A DNA stretch of 64,000 nucleotides, taken from NCBI RefSeq assembly GCF_003003055.1, contig NZ_PVTV01000015.1:62001-126000 (forward strand), given 5' to 3'. Positions within the stretch are counted from its first letter, which is position 1; the number at the start of each line of letters is the position of its first letter. The translations under genes and the position numbers were made by a program. The notes beneath the pieces were generated by a model. It saw nothing but the letters and a program-made list of their open reading frames with translations, made no database searches and was not told where the DNA came from. This document shows, in pieces, positions 25,486 through 34,723 of this stretch. The stretch comes from Jezberella montanilacus. GTDB taxonomy: Bacteria; Pseudomonadota; Gammaproteobacteria; Burkholderiales; Burkholderiaceae_B.

Positions 25486-26714
25486 TATTTCTTGTAGCTC
25501 ACGCGGTAAATAACGCCGTTGTAGTCATCCGAGAACAGGATGGAACCATCAGGCATTTGAAGGATATCAACTGGGCGACCCCACATCGGAGGATCAGCCT
25601 TGTCATCGGTCAGGAAGCCAGTCACAAAGGGCTCATATTTAACAACTTTGCCATTTGCATCTAAGACTACGCGCATCAAATCGTAACCACGCTTGTCGCT
25701 TTTATTCCAAGAGCCATGACGAGCCATCAGAATGTTGTTCTTGTACTCGGCAGGAAACATGTTGCCGGTGTAGAACTGGATAGCCAGCGGTGCCACGTGT
25801 GCGCCTAACTTGAGCGCTGGCGGTGTGCTGTGCGCGCAGGTGTCGTACTTGCCGTAGATCGGATCCGCGATGTCGCCTTGATGACAGAATGGGAAGCCGA
25901 AGTTCTCGCCTTCTTTGTTCAGCACATTCAACTCGTCGTTAGGGATATCCTCACCTAACCAGTCACGGCCGTGCTCGGTAAACCAGAGCTTTTTCGTGAC
26001 CGGATGGAAGGCCATGCCGACACTGTTACGAACGCCCGTTGCGATACGCTCCATCTGACCCGTTGCTGGATCAACACGCATGATGACTGCCTGGTTATAA
26101 AGCGGCATTGTGATGTTTTCAGGCGAACCGATGTTGAAGTACAGTTTGCCGTCTGGGCCCATGACCAGATACTTCCAGTTGTGACCTGGGCCATTGGTGG
26201 GATCAATACCCTCGACAACAATCTTGCCTGGACCAGGATTGTCAAGATTCGCTTCGATATTGTCAAAACGCCAGATTTTGTCATGCTCGGCAACAAATAA
26301 AGTGCCTTTTGAGAAGACCACGCCGTTAGGCATGATCATATCCTTAGTGATTGTTTTGACCACTTTTTTGCCGTCTTTCTCAACGACAGCGACGACGCTC
26401 TTGGTGTTGCGATTGCCAACGAAAATCGTACCTTTATCGCCGCGCGCCATCGAGCGTGCTGACGTGACCCCATCGGCCCAGACTTCGATGTGGAAGCCAG
26501 GTGCCATCTTGATTTTGTTCAAAGGCAAATCTTTGGCTTCGGTACCCGTCATGATGGGGGCGAAGGGATGAAGGGTCACAGGCTGCTTGGTATTATCCAT
26601 ACCCTGCTTCCAGGCTGGAGGCGGTGCTGCAGGGGCCGCAGCCGGAGGCGTCTGTGAAAAAGCGGGCATCGTGAATGTCAGTGCGAGCACTGACAGGGCA
26701 AGTTTAAATCGCAT
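25485..26714 (-). CDS. PQQ-dependent sorbosone/sugar dehydrogenase-like quinoprotein, periplasmic
   Basis: A 409-residue exported protein (signal MRFKLALSVLALTFTMPAFS, then a Pro/Ala-rich linker) with a six-bladed propeller of the glucose/sorbosone dehydrogenase family, which oxidises sugars, aldehydes or alcohols with PQQ. Visible blocks are FHIEVWADGVTSARSMARGD, GHNWKYLVMGPDGKLYFNIGS, WFTEHGRDWLGEDIPNDELN and GRPVDILQMPDGSILFSDD. The start has a GGGAGA Shine-Dalgarno. It is coupled to the downstream cytochrome c. No PQQ-synthesis genes are in the window. The substrate is unknown; the surroundings suggest an alcohol or aldehyde intermediate. Confidence 0.87.
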   Translation of the reverse strand: MRFKLALSVLALTFTMPAFSQTPPAAAPAAPPPAWKQGMDNTKQPVTLHPFAPIMTGTEAKDLPLNKIKMAPGFHIEVWADGVTSARSMARGDKGTIFVGNRNTKSVVAVVEKDGKKVVKTITKDMIMPNGVVFSKGTLFVAEHDKIWRFDNIEANLDNPGPGKIVVEGIDPTNGPGHNWKYLVMGPDGKLYFNIGSPENITMPLYNQAVIMRVDPATGQMERIATGVRNSVGMAFHPVTKKLWFTEHGRDWLGEDIPNDELNVLNKEGENFGFPFCHQGDIADPIYGKYDTCAHSTPPALKLGAHVAPLAIQFYTGNMFPAEYKNNILMARHGSWNKSDKRGYDLMRVVLDANGKVVKYEPFVTGFLTDDKADPPMWGRPVDILQMPDGSILFSDDYNGVIYRVSYKK

Positions 26715-26775
26715 GGTTGTCTCCCTAAAGATTTAACTAATTCTTAATTACTCATCAAGTGAACCACAATAATCA

Positions 26776-27978
26776 CTAAACGACCAGTCGTTCGTGCAAA
26801 TCCTTGATCTGGTCGTCACTGTAGCCCAAATCCCTCAAGACTTCTTTGGTATGGGCACTGCGCTCGGGGGTTGGTTGATCAATCACCGCGGGCGTTCTGG
26901 ATAACGATACGGGCTGGCCGACCAACTCGATATTGCCAAGCTCTGGATGAGCGATGGGGATGGCAATGCCAAGATGTTTAGTCTGGGGATCGTCGAAGAC
27001 CTCGTTCATTTTATAGATTGGGCCGCAAGCGACGCTTGCTGACTCAAAGAGCTCGATCCATTCCTGGCTCGTTTTAGTGACCATGATCCCTTCAAGTGTC
27101 TGATTCAAAGGCACTCGATTTTTCGAGCGAAGCGGCGCTGTCGAGTAGTCGGGTACTGAGAGCAGATGCTCAGCCTTCATGGCTTTGCACAATCGTTGCC
27201 ACATGTCTTGCGAGCTTGCGCCGGCAATATTGACGTGACCGTCTTTAGTCTTGAATACCCCAGTCGGTACCGATGTAGGATGATCGTTGCCTGCTTGACC
27301 CGGAATTTCTTGATTCACCAGCCATCTCGCTGCTTGAAAATCCAGCATACCGATCATGGCTTCGAGCAACGAAGCTTGAACCCACTGCCCGCGACCGGAC
27401 TCTTCTCTTTCTAGGAGGGCGACCAGTACACCGAGGGCGCAATACAAACCTGCAGAGGAGTCTGCCACGGCGATCCCCGCACGAACTGGACCTTGTCCTG
27501 GCAAACCTGTGATGCTCATCAATCCGCCCATACCCTGCACGATCTGATCGTATCCTGGTCGTTTGGCGTAGGGACCATCTTGACCAAAGGCCGAAACACT
27601 TGCGTAGATCAAACGTGGATTAGTCTGACTCAAGGTCTCGTAGTCAACGCCAAGCCGGTGTTTGACGTCTGGCCGGAAATTTTCGAGGACGACATCCGTT
27701 TTGTCCGCTAGCTTCTTGAAAATAGCAACCCCTTCGGGGTCTTTTAGGTTCAAGGTAATCGCACGCTTATTTCGATGAAGATTCTGAAAATCTGGTCCAT
27801 TGCGCGCATCACCCAACCCATCGCTCACACCAAGCGCATCAGGCGATTCGATTTTTAGGACATCACAGCCCCAGTCAGACAATTGACGCACGGCAGTTGG
27901 CCCTGCACGCAAGCGAGTTAAATCGAGTGCGCTAAACCGCGATAACGGTCCTTTTCTTAATCGTGTTTGCTCGCTCAT
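26776..27978 (-). CDS. CoA transferase family III (CaiB/BaiF)
   Basis: A 400-residue class III CoA transferase, which moves CoA between carboxylic acids through an aspartyl-CoA anhydride. The N-terminal LTRLRAGPTAVRQLSDWGCDVLKIE, the nucleotide-CoA loop NLHRNKRAITLNLKDPEG and the catalytic-Asp region VRAGIAVADSSAGLYCALG (Asp in VADS) are conserved. One note: the usual GPxA/P turn is present as AGPT. It has a GGAGA Shine-Dalgarno and lies 53 bases downstream of the Bug receptor on the same strand. It would activate an imported acid as its CoA ester; the acid is not identified. Confidence 0.9.
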   Translation of the reverse strand: MSEQTRLRKGPLSRFSALDLTRLRAGPTAVRQLSDWGCDVLKIESPDALGVSDGLGDARNGPDFQNLHRNKRAITLNLKDPEGVAIFKKLADKTDVVLENFRPDVKHRLGVDYETLSQTNPRLIYASVSAFGQDGPYAKRPGYDQIVQGMGGLMSITGLPGQGPVRAGIAVADSSAGLYCALGVLVALLEREESGRGQWVQASLLEAMIGMLDFQAARWLVNQEIPGQAGNDHPTSVPTGVFKTKDGHVNIAGASSQDMWQRLCKAMKAEHLLSVPDYSTAPLRSKNRVPLNQTLEGIMVTKTSQEWIELFESASVACGPIYKMNEVFDDPQTKHLGIAIPIAHPELGNIELVGQPVSLSRTPAVIDQPTPERSAHTKEVLRDLGYSDDQIKDLHERLVV

Positions 27979-28031
27979 TTGGAGTCTCCTTTAGGTCTTT
28001 TTTATCTTCAGCGCCACCTATGTTGCACCTA

Positions 28032-29042
28032 CTATTTTTTTGTTTTTTTATCTGCTTCGGCAGCTTTCACTACTTTGCCCCAGCGCTCGTAGTCTCGCCT
28101 AATCAAGGCGTCGAACTCTGCAACTGAAATAGGAGCTGTATCAAATCCATCAGCAGCAAGGGAACTCTTCACATCTGGCATGGATAAGATCAGATTGATC
28201 TGGTGATTGAGTTTTTCGACAATATCAGGCGGTGTTCCAGCCGGTGCAACAATGCCATACCAACCAGACGCATCAAAATCTGGAAACCCCGACTCAGCTG
28301 CTGTTTTCACCTCAGGCAGCGCGGCCACTCGTTTGCTCGCAGTCAAGGCAATGGGTTTGAGTTTGCCCGAGAGAACAAACGGGATCGCCGATGGCAAACT
28401 TGCGTACATTACATCGACCTCCCCTCTTGCCAAATCCACCACCGCTGTGGTCGCATTCTTATACGGGACATATGTCATCCGTGTTTGACTCAACATGAGG
28501 AATAACCGCCCAATGAGTTCTGTTTGCGAAGAGGTTGAGGCGTAGGTCATATTTTCGGGATTCGCTTTTGCAAGCGCCGCCAACTCTGTCAGCGAGTTGA
28601 ATTTCGAATCCGGATAACTGACCACAAGGTAAGGCTGAGTGACGCCCAAGGCGACCGCTGTGAAATCCTTTAAGGGATCAAAACCCGGATCTTTATAGAT
28701 AAACGGACTAACGGCGAACGCACTGGTGTAGGCAATGGTGAGGGTATAACCATCCGGCAGTGCTTTAGCCCCCAGCGACGTGCCAAGGTTACCTTGCGCC
28801 CCAGGTTTGTTATCTACCACTACAGTTTGACCCCAGGCAGCGCTCAGTTTTTGAGCGATCACGCGTGCAAACGCATCTGTGCCCCCACCTGCCGCGTTGG
28901 GTACGATTAAGCGGATGGTGTGATCAGGATAGCTCTTAGACTGAGCATAACTGTCACCGAGGTAACTCAACAGGAGCAAAAAAACGAATACACCCGCCCA
29001 ATGGCACGTGGGGAATCTTTCAGTACTTAATACGGGCTTCAT
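28032..29042 (-). CDS. Bug-family (TctC-like) periplasmic solute-binding receptor
   Basis: A 336-residue exported binding protein of the tripartite tricarboxylate transporter receptor family. A signal peptide ends near YAQS, then the family opening YPDHTIRLIVPNAAGGGTDAFARVIAQKLS, the loop VVVDNKPGAQGNLGT and the C-terminal LAADGFD region are seen. No TctA/TctB membrane partners are encoded near it, as is usual for Bug proteins in Bordetella-like bacteria. It sits between the BenE carrier and the CoA transferase genes, so it may bind the aromatic or aliphatic acid handled by that operon. Confidence 0.9.
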   Translation of the reverse strand: MKPVLSTERFPTCHWAGVFVFLLLLSYLGDSYAQSKSYPDHTIRLIVPNAAGGGTDAFARVIAQKLSAAWGQTVVVDNKPGAQGNLGTSLGAKALPDGYTLTIAYTSAFAVSPFIYKDPGFDPLKDFTAVALGVTQPYLVVSYPDSKFNSLTELAALAKANPENMTYASTSSQTELIGRLFLMLSQTRMTYVPYKNATTAVVDLARGEVDVMYASLPSAIPFVLSGKLKPIALTASKRVAALPEVKTAAESGFPDFDASGWYGIVAPAGTPPDIVEKLNHQINLILSMPDVKSSLAADGFDTAPISVAEFDALIRRDYERWGKVVKAAEADKKTKK

Positions 29043-29102
29043 CGGATTCTCTCGACATTGCGATTAACTGTGATTGACAGCTGCCGTTGGCAGCCTCGAT
29101 TG

Positions 29103-30278
29103 TTACTTGCTTTTGGACAGTACATGGGCACTCAGCCCCACAACCAAGCCCCAAAAAGCGCTCCCAATCCCCAAGAGACTAACTCCCGAGGCTGTTACCA
29201 AAAACGTCAGTAAGGCGGCCTCACGTCCAGGGGCATGAACCAGACTATCAGACAAACTATTGCCAATGACACCAAGCAAGGCAATCCCGGCAATGGCGAC
29301 AATGAGGGAGTGAGGAAAAACGGCAAAAACGCTTACTACCGTCGCACCCAGCAAGCCTAAGGCAAGGTAAAACACACCTGCCCATACAGAAGCCCAGTAC
29401 CGTCGCCCCGGATCTGGGTCTGCGTCAGGGCTCATGCAGATTGCCGCGGTGATGGCTGCCAAGTTAAAAGAGAACCCACCAAACGGAGCTAAAACCAGGC
29501 CGGTCAGACCCGTCCATCCGATAATAGGTGACACAGGCAAGTCATAGCCGTTCGCTCTTAAAACCACCACGCCAGGCAGATTCTGTGACGCCATGGTCAC
29601 CAGAAATAAAGGTATGCCTACCCCGATTAAGGTCGATATAGAAAAACTCGGGCGAACAAATTCCAGTTGGGCGAACTGCAAAGAGGCCTCACCCCAATGC
29701 ATCTGCCCAGAACCAGCTGCCGTCAACATCCCCGCCAGCAAAGTCAAGGGCACGGCATATCGCGGCACCCACCGTTTTGCTAATAAGTACACGAGTAGCA
29801 TCGTGCCCACGATTACAACACTGTTGGCTAGCTCCGCAAACACACTCACCCCAAAGCGCAAAAGCACGCCAGCAAGCATCGCTGACGCCAGCGACTTGGG
29901 GATGTATTTCATGAGCCGATCAAACCAGCCCAAAAATCCCACAATCAACAACAAGCTTGACGAAAAAATGAACACGCCGGTTGCTTCTGACATCGATACG
30001 CCGCTAAGAGACGTTGCCAACAACGCGGCGCCCGGCGTTGACCAGGCAGTGAGCACCGGGCTTTTAAAGTACAACGACAAACCGATGCAGGTAGCCCCCA
30101 TACCAATGCCGAGGGCGCATAGCCAGGAGGCAATCTGTGCCGGGCTGGCGTTTGCAGCGTGAGCTGCCTGAAACACGATGGCCGCCGAGCTCGTGTAGCC
30201 AACCAACACAGCAATAAAACCCGCCGTAACGTGGGAGGGTGCAAACCAGCCCGTAAGGCTTGAACCGCTTTGACTCAT
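29103..30278 (-). CDS. BenE-family benzoate/H+ symporter-like membrane protein
   Basis: A 391-residue protein with about 11-12 transmembrane segments and the BenE family pattern: AGFIAVLVGYTSSAAIVFQAA at the N-terminus, SPVLTAWSTPGAALLATSLSGV, and a C-terminal GGFSFNLAAITAAICMSPDADPD. BenE members import benzoate or related acids with protons. The ATG overlaps the TAA of the flavin reductase gene by one base. Substrate is by family analogy only. Confidence 0.88.
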   Translation of the reverse strand: MSQSGSSLTGWFAPSHVTAGFIAVLVGYTSSAAIVFQAAHAANASPAQIASWLCALGIGMGATCIGLSLYFKSPVLTAWSTPGAALLATSLSGVSMSEATGVFIFSSSLLLIVGFLGWFDRLMKYIPKSLASAMLAGVLLRFGVSVFAELANSVVIVGTMLLVYLLAKRWVPRYAVPLTLLAGMLTAAGSGQMHWGEASLQFAQLEFVRPSFSISTLIGVGIPLFLVTMASQNLPGVVVLRANGYDLPVSPIIGWTGLTGLVLAPFGGFSFNLAAITAAICMSPDADPDPGRRYWASVWAGVFYLALGLLGATVVSVFAVFPHSLIVAIAGIALLGVIGNSLSDSLVHAPGREAALLTFLVTASGVSLLGIGSAFWGLVVGLSAHVLSKSK

Positions 30279-30907
30279 TAAATTGTCCCGGTATATTCTT
30301 TTGGTCTAACCATCTCAAAAATTTTGTTGACTTCGACGTAGTCGCCTCGATAACCACAACGGCCAAGGGGTCTCGCGGCGGCCGTATCAAAGATGCCGTC
30401 CTTGATGAATTCGTTTTTGATATGCACACCGATGACTTCGCCTATCGTCAACCACGCGTTGATTTTCGTGCCTTGCAGATCAGTTAACTGAATGATCTGC
30501 GTTAATTTGCACTCCATGGCAGCGATCGCCTCTGCCACCCGAGGCGGTTTGACCAACGTTGAGGGCGCCGCCTCAAGGTTAGCCAGTTCAAACTCATTGA
30601 CACCCGGCGCCACGGAGGCAGAAGTCATATTCATCGCCTGAGCAAGATCAGCACCGACCAGATTGGCAACAAACTCGCCAGTTTCTTCGATATTACGGAC
30701 ACTGTCCTTTTTGTCACCCGTCGTACAAAATGTTAATAATGGCGGGCTATCGCACAGCGCATTAAAGTAGCTGTAAGGCGCAAGATTGACTCGGCCTTGC
30801 CGGTCGACGGAGGAGATCCAGCCAATTGGTCGAGGCGCGACAATCGCTTTGAAAGGATTATGTTTTAAACCATGACCCTTGCTAGGTTCATAAAAATGGT
30901 CACTCAT
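30278..30907 (-). CDS. Flavin reductase-like FMN-binding protein
   Basis: A 209-residue protein of the flavin reductase/DIM6-NTAB split-barrel family. The N-terminus NPFKAIVAPRPIGWISSVD, then VNLAPYSYFNALCDSPPLLTF, holds the FMN phosphate-binding residues of this group. Members act as flavin reductase components of two-component monooxygenases or as FMN-binding proteins. The ATG at 30907 has a GAGGAG Shine-Dalgarno seven bases upstream; an ATG five codons earlier overlaps that site. It is first in the reverse operon with benE, the Bug receptor and the CoA transferase. No oxygenase component is in the window. Confidence 0.88.
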   Translation of the reverse strand: MSDHFYEPSKGHGLKHNPFKAIVAPRPIGWISSVDRQGRVNLAPYSYFNALCDSPPLLTFCTTGDKKDSVRNIEETGEFVANLVGADLAQAMNMTSASVAPGVNEFELANLEAAPSTLVKPPRVAEAIAAMECKLTQIIQLTDLQGTKINAWLTIGEVIGVHIKNEFIKDGIFDTAAARPLGRCGYRGDYVEVNKIFEMVRPKEYTGTI

Positions 30908-30982
30908 ATTGATGCTCCTCATCGTTATTTTTGATAGTCATGATAGCAATCCCACCGACGTATTACCGACCTTAATTGATTA

Positions 30983-31022
30983 TTTCACCCCTGCCTAGAC
31001 ATTGGACTTAAAACGGGTGAAA
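30983..31022. promoter_or_regulatory. 8-bp perfect inverted repeat in divergent promoter region
   Basis: TTTCACCC (30983-30990) and GGGTGAAA (31015-31022) form exact inverted repeats separated by 24 bases, in the 178-base spacer between the flavin reductase operon and the molybdenum hydroxylase operon. It could be a shared operator for both divergent operons. No regulator gene is adjacent. Confidence 0.4.
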
Positions 31023-31085
31023 CTCTGAGATAGAATTGAAGACACAATTAAAAATATAAAGTCAACATTACATGGGGCATTGAGA

Positions 31086-31958
31086 ATGAGCGAATTGCGT
31101 TACGAAACACCTGCGACAGTCGAGGCCGCTGCGGCGCTGCTCGCTTCTGCGGCTGGGCCCGCACGCGTGCTGGCTGGCGGTACAGACATGCTGGTTCAAA
31201 TGCGATCAGGTCGGGTAAAACCCGAGCTGCTGGTTGATGTCAAACACATTAGCGAAATGACAAGTCTGAAGCAAGAAAATGGCGGCTGGCGTGTCGGCGC
31301 TGCAGTCAACTGTATGGCGCTGGTGGAGAACAAGGAATTCGCTGCCACCTGGCCCGGTGTGATCGATGGGGCCAATCTCGTGGGATCGGTTCAAGTCAGA
31401 GGTCGTGCGACGCTGGGCGGAAACCTATGCAACGCATCACCTGCCGCAGATAGCGTGCCAGCCATGATTGCGGCCGGTGCTGTAGCAAGCGTCGTCGGCC
31501 CGAATGGTCGGCGCGAAGTGCCTGTTGAGCAGATTAATGTGGGGCCGGGCAAAACATCGCTGGCAAAAGGTGAATTGGTGGCCTCATTCTTTTTACCAAG
31601 TCGCCCCGCTCATTCGGGTGATGCCTACTTGCGGTTCACACCACGCTCAGAAATGGATATTGCAGTGGTAGGTGCGGGAGTCAATTTGACTCTTGACGCA
31701 CAAGGCGTATGCACGGCCGCAAGGATTAGTTTGGGCGCGGTTGCTGCTCAGGCATTGTTTTTACCAGAAGCTGGCAAAGCACTCGTTGGGACAAAAGTTG
31801 ACGAGGCTGCGCTCGATGCGTTAGCTGCCAGCGCAAGTGCGGCCGCCAACCCCATTGACGATAAACGCGGTACGAAAGCGTTCCGAATCAAAGTTGCCGG
31901 TGTGCTGGCTAAACGAGCCGCCATCGCAGCCTTAGCAAGAGCAAAAGGAATCAACTGA
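31086..31958 (+). CDS. Molybdenum hydroxylase FAD-binding subunit (CoxM type)
   Basis: The medium, FAD-binding subunit of a xanthine-oxidase-family enzyme; it passes electrons from the iron-sulfur subunit. The 290-residue protein has the FAD motifs AGGTDMLVQMRSG (about 34-46) and ATLGGNLCNASPAADSVPA (about 110). The ATG at 31086 was preferred to a TTG at 31080. It is first in a forward operon with the [2Fe-2S] subunit two bases downstream and then the large subunit. Substrate unknown: CO dehydrogenase, nicotinate, quinoline or hydroxybenzoyl-CoA type enzymes share this layout. Confidence 0.92.
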   Translation: MSELRYETPATVEAAAALLASAAGPARVLAGGTDMLVQMRSGRVKPELLVDVKHISEMTSLKQENGGWRVGAAVNCMALVENKEFAATWPGVIDGANLVGSVQVRGRATLGGNLCNASPAADSVPAMIAAGAVASVVGPNGRREVPVEQINVGPGKTSLAKGELVASFFLPSRPAHSGDAYLRFTPRSEMDIAVVGAGVNLTLDAQGVCTAARISLGAVAAQALFLPEAGKALVGTKVDEAALDALAASASAAANPIDDKRGTKAFRIKVAGVLAKRAAIAALARAKGIN

Positions 31959-31959
31959 A

Positions 31960-32436
31960 ATGTCCAAGCATCACATTACCACCACCATTAACGATAACCC
32001 CGTCGAGTTTCTCTGTGAACCTCAGCAACCACTGCTTGACGTCCTGCGTGATGAATTAGGCATGACCGGCACGAAAGAAGGCTGCGGGACCGGCGATTGT
32101 GGCGCCTGTAGCATCACGCTCGATGGCCGTCTGGTCTGTTCTTGCCTCGTGTTGGCGGTAGAGGCTCAAGGCAAAGCAATTCAAACCATCGAGGGAATGG
32201 CGCAAGGCGATCACCTGCACGTCCTGCAGCGTAAGTTTCTGGAGCATGCTGCTTTGCAATGCGGCATATGTACGCCGGGTTTTTTGATTGCAGCGCGTTC
32301 TTTGCTTGAGCGTAACGCCAATCCCACAGAAGAAGAAGTTCGTTTCTGGTTAGCGGGCAATCTGTGTCGTTGCACCGGTTATCAAAAAATCATCGAAGCA
32401 GTGCTCGATGCCGCGAAAGAAATCCGAGGAGCCTAA
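31960..32436 (+). CDS. Molybdenum hydroxylase [2Fe-2S] subunit (CoxS type)
   Basis: A 158-residue small subunit with both [2Fe-2S] clusters of the family. The plant-ferredoxin site is in EGCGTGDCGACSITLDG with a fourth Cys shortly after, and the C-terminal four-Cys site is in CGICTPG and LCRCTGYQKI. An AAAGGAA Shine-Dalgarno lies just before the ATG. It is co-transcribed with the FAD and molybdopterin subunits, whose starts follow within two bases on each side. Confidence 0.95.
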   Translation: MSKHHITTTINDNPVEFLCEPQQPLLDVLRDELGMTGTKEGCGTGDCGACSITLDGRLVCSCLVLAVEAQGKAIQTIEGMAQGDHLHVLQRKFLEHAALQCGICTPGFLIAARSLLERNANPTEEEVRFWLAGNLCRCTGYQKIIEAVLDAAKEIRGA

Positions 32437-32438
32437 TT

Positions 32439-34712
32439 ATGTTGACCAAAACGATGGATCCAGCAAAAGCATTGAAACTTGTCGGGACCAGTCCGGTACG
32501 ACCAGACGGTGTGCCCAAGGTTACAGGTCAGGCCGTCTATGGGGCTGATACGATTTTGCCCGGGATGATCTGGGGCAAGATTTTACGGTCTCCCCACGCG
32601 CACGCTCGCATCAAATCAATCGATACCAGTAAAGCGGCAGCCCTAGCCGGTGTTAAAGCAATCGTGACCGGCGCTGACCTGCCCGACCATAAATTTGAAT
32701 ATGTGGGACCAGAGCGCGTCGCGGTGAACTATTGGCACATGACCCGAAATATTCTTGCCCGCGAAAAAGTTTTGTACGAAGGCCATGCCATCGCGGCAGT
32801 TGCAGCAACGACTCCAGCGATCGCTCAACAGGCCTTAGATCTGATTCACGTAGATTATGAGATCCTGCCTCACGTGATTGACGTCGATGCAGCAATGCAA
32901 CCGGGCGCTCCGTTGTTGTTTGAGGACATGATCACACGCGGGGTCGAGCCCGCACCCGCAACACCATCAAACATTGCTAAACGCCTTGAGTTTTCGGTGG
33001 GCGATCTGGCGAAAGGATTTGCAGAGGCCGATGAAGTGGTTGAGATGTCGTTTACGACGGCTGCTGTGCATCAAGGCTATATCGAGCCGCACTCATGCGT
33101 AGCTCGCTATGGCGCTGACGGGCAATGCGAGCTGTGGTCAGCCAGCCAAGGACACTTCGTGGTGCGCGCTTACACCGCCAAATTGCTTGGCATGGATATC
33201 GGCAGCTTACTCGTCCATCCTGCTGAAATCGGTGGTGGTTTTGGTGGCAAGACGGTGGTGTATGTAGAGCCGGTAGCAGTCGCTCTATCCAAAAAATCCG
33301 GCTTACCGGTAAAAATCATGATGAGCCGTGAAGACGTCCTCAAAGCAACTGGCCCCACCTCTGGCGCCTCCATGACGGTCAAAATAGGTGTAACCAAAGC
33401 CGGCAAAATCGTTGCTGCCGATTCTACATTTAAGTTCCAAGCGGGTGCTTTCCCCGGATCGCCAGTGATGAATGGTGCAATGTGCGCTTACGCCTGCTAT
33501 GACATCCCTAACTCCAGAGCTGTAGGTTACGACGTAGTTTCTAATCGACCTAAATCAGCCGCTTACCGGGCACCCGGATCACCAATCTCAGCGTTTGGTG
33601 TTGAAAGTGTGCTTGACATCTTAGCCAAGAAAATTGGCATGGATCCCCTAGAGCTGCGCTACAAAAATGCCGTATCTGCCGGCTCACCAACCGCTTGGGG
33701 CCCTAAACATGCGCACGACGGTTTCAAAGAAACGATCGAAGCTTTGATGCAGCATCCGTCCTACAAAATTCCCCTCGGGAAAAACCAAGGTCGTGGCGTG
33801 GCGTCTGGTTTTTGGTTTAACGGTGGTGGCGAGTCCGCGGCGACCCTTCACGTCAATGAAGACGGTTCTGTCGTCGTTGCAACGGGCAGCATGGACGTAG
33901 GTGGTTCACGTGCATCGATGGCCTTGATGGCTGCTGAAACGCTGGGCATTCCTTACGATAAGGTTCGGTCAACTGTGGCCGATACGGCTTCGATTGGCTA
34001 TAACCACGTAACTGGCGGCTCACGCGTGACATACGCAACTGGTATTGCAGTGGTTCAAGCGTGCAACACCGTCATTGAAGATATGCGCGGCCGTGCTGCC
34101 CTGACCTGGGATGTCAGCATTGATGACGTGATTTGGGAAGATGGTCACGCCAAGTTGGTCGATGGTCGTGCTGGCGATCATGCACCCTTATCCTTAGCAG
34201 CCATAGCGGCTAAGCGTGCTGTGACGGGCGGGCCTATAGTCGCCGAGGCGGCGGTTAATGCGGGTGGCATGGCACCAGGCTTCAGCACGCAGTTCTACGA
34301 TGTTGAAGTCGATCCTGAAACTGGTCACACCAGGATATTGCGGGTCGTTGCGGCTCAAGACGTTGGTCGTGCCATTCACCATGATTACTGCGAAGGTCAA
34401 ATCCAGGGTGGTGTCGTACAGGGTATTGGCTGGGCGTTGAACGAGGAGTATGTGTACGACAAAGACGGGCATTTGTCGAATGCCGGTTTTCTTGACTACC
34501 GTATCCCCGTAGCATCTGATTTGCCTCACATTGACGTGGTCATGGTTGAAGTGCCCAACCCCAACCATCCGTTTGGTGCAAAAGGTGTCGGCGAGGTCAA
34601 TATTGTCCCGCCAATGGCTGCCATTGCTAATGCAATTGAGCAAGCCACTGGTAAGCGCATGACTTCACTACCGATGTCTCCGCCTAAAGTGCTCGCTGCA
34701 ATCGACGGCTAA
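32439..34712 (+). CDS. Molybdenum hydroxylase large, molybdopterin-binding subunit
   Basis: A 757-residue catalytic subunit of the xanthine dehydrogenase/aldehyde oxidase family, which hydroxylates its substrate with water at a molybdenum centre. The motifs GGGFGGKTVVYVEPVAVALS, SAAYRAPGSPISAF, GGSRVTYATG and the active-site-glutamate loop FGAKGVGEVNIVPP are present. AYRAPG differs from the AYRCSFR loop of form I CO dehydrogenase, so CO is an unlikely substrate. The ATG at 32439 follows the [2Fe-2S] stop by two bases; the frame upstream lies inside that gene. The MoaD-like gene follows 11 bases after its stop. Confidence 0.93.
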   Translation: MLTKTMDPAKALKLVGTSPVRPDGVPKVTGQAVYGADTILPGMIWGKILRSPHAHARIKSIDTSKAAALAGVKAIVTGADLPDHKFEYVGPERVAVNYWHMTRNILAREKVLYEGHAIAAVAATTPAIAQQALDLIHVDYEILPHVIDVDAAMQPGAPLLFEDMITRGVEPAPATPSNIAKRLEFSVGDLAKGFAEADEVVEMSFTTAAVHQGYIEPHSCVARYGADGQCELWSASQGHFVVRAYTAKLLGMDIGSLLVHPAEIGGGFGGKTVVYVEPVAVALSKKSGLPVKIMMSREDVLKATGPTSGASMTVKIGVTKAGKIVAADSTFKFQAGAFPGSPVMNGAMCAYACYDIPNSRAVGYDVVSNRPKSAAYRAPGSPISAFGVESVLDILAKKIGMDPLELRYKNAVSAGSPTAWGPKHAHDGFKETIEALMQHPSYKIPLGKNQGRGVASGFWFNGGGESAATLHVNEDGSVVVATGSMDVGGSRASMALMAAETLGIPYDKVRSTVADTASIGYNHVTGGSRVTYATGIAVVQACNTVIEDMRGRAALTWDVSIDDVIWEDGHAKLVDGRAGDHAPLSLAAIAAKRAVTGGPIVAEAAVNAGGMAPGFSTQFYDVEVDPETGHTRILRVVAAQDVGRAIHHDYCEGQIQGGVVQGIGWALNEEYVYDKDGHLSNAGFLDYRIPVASDLPHIDVVMVEVPNPNHPFGAKGVGEVNIVPPMAAIANAIEQATGKRMTSLPMSPPKVLAAIDG

Positions 34713-34723
34713 AAGAGCGAGCC

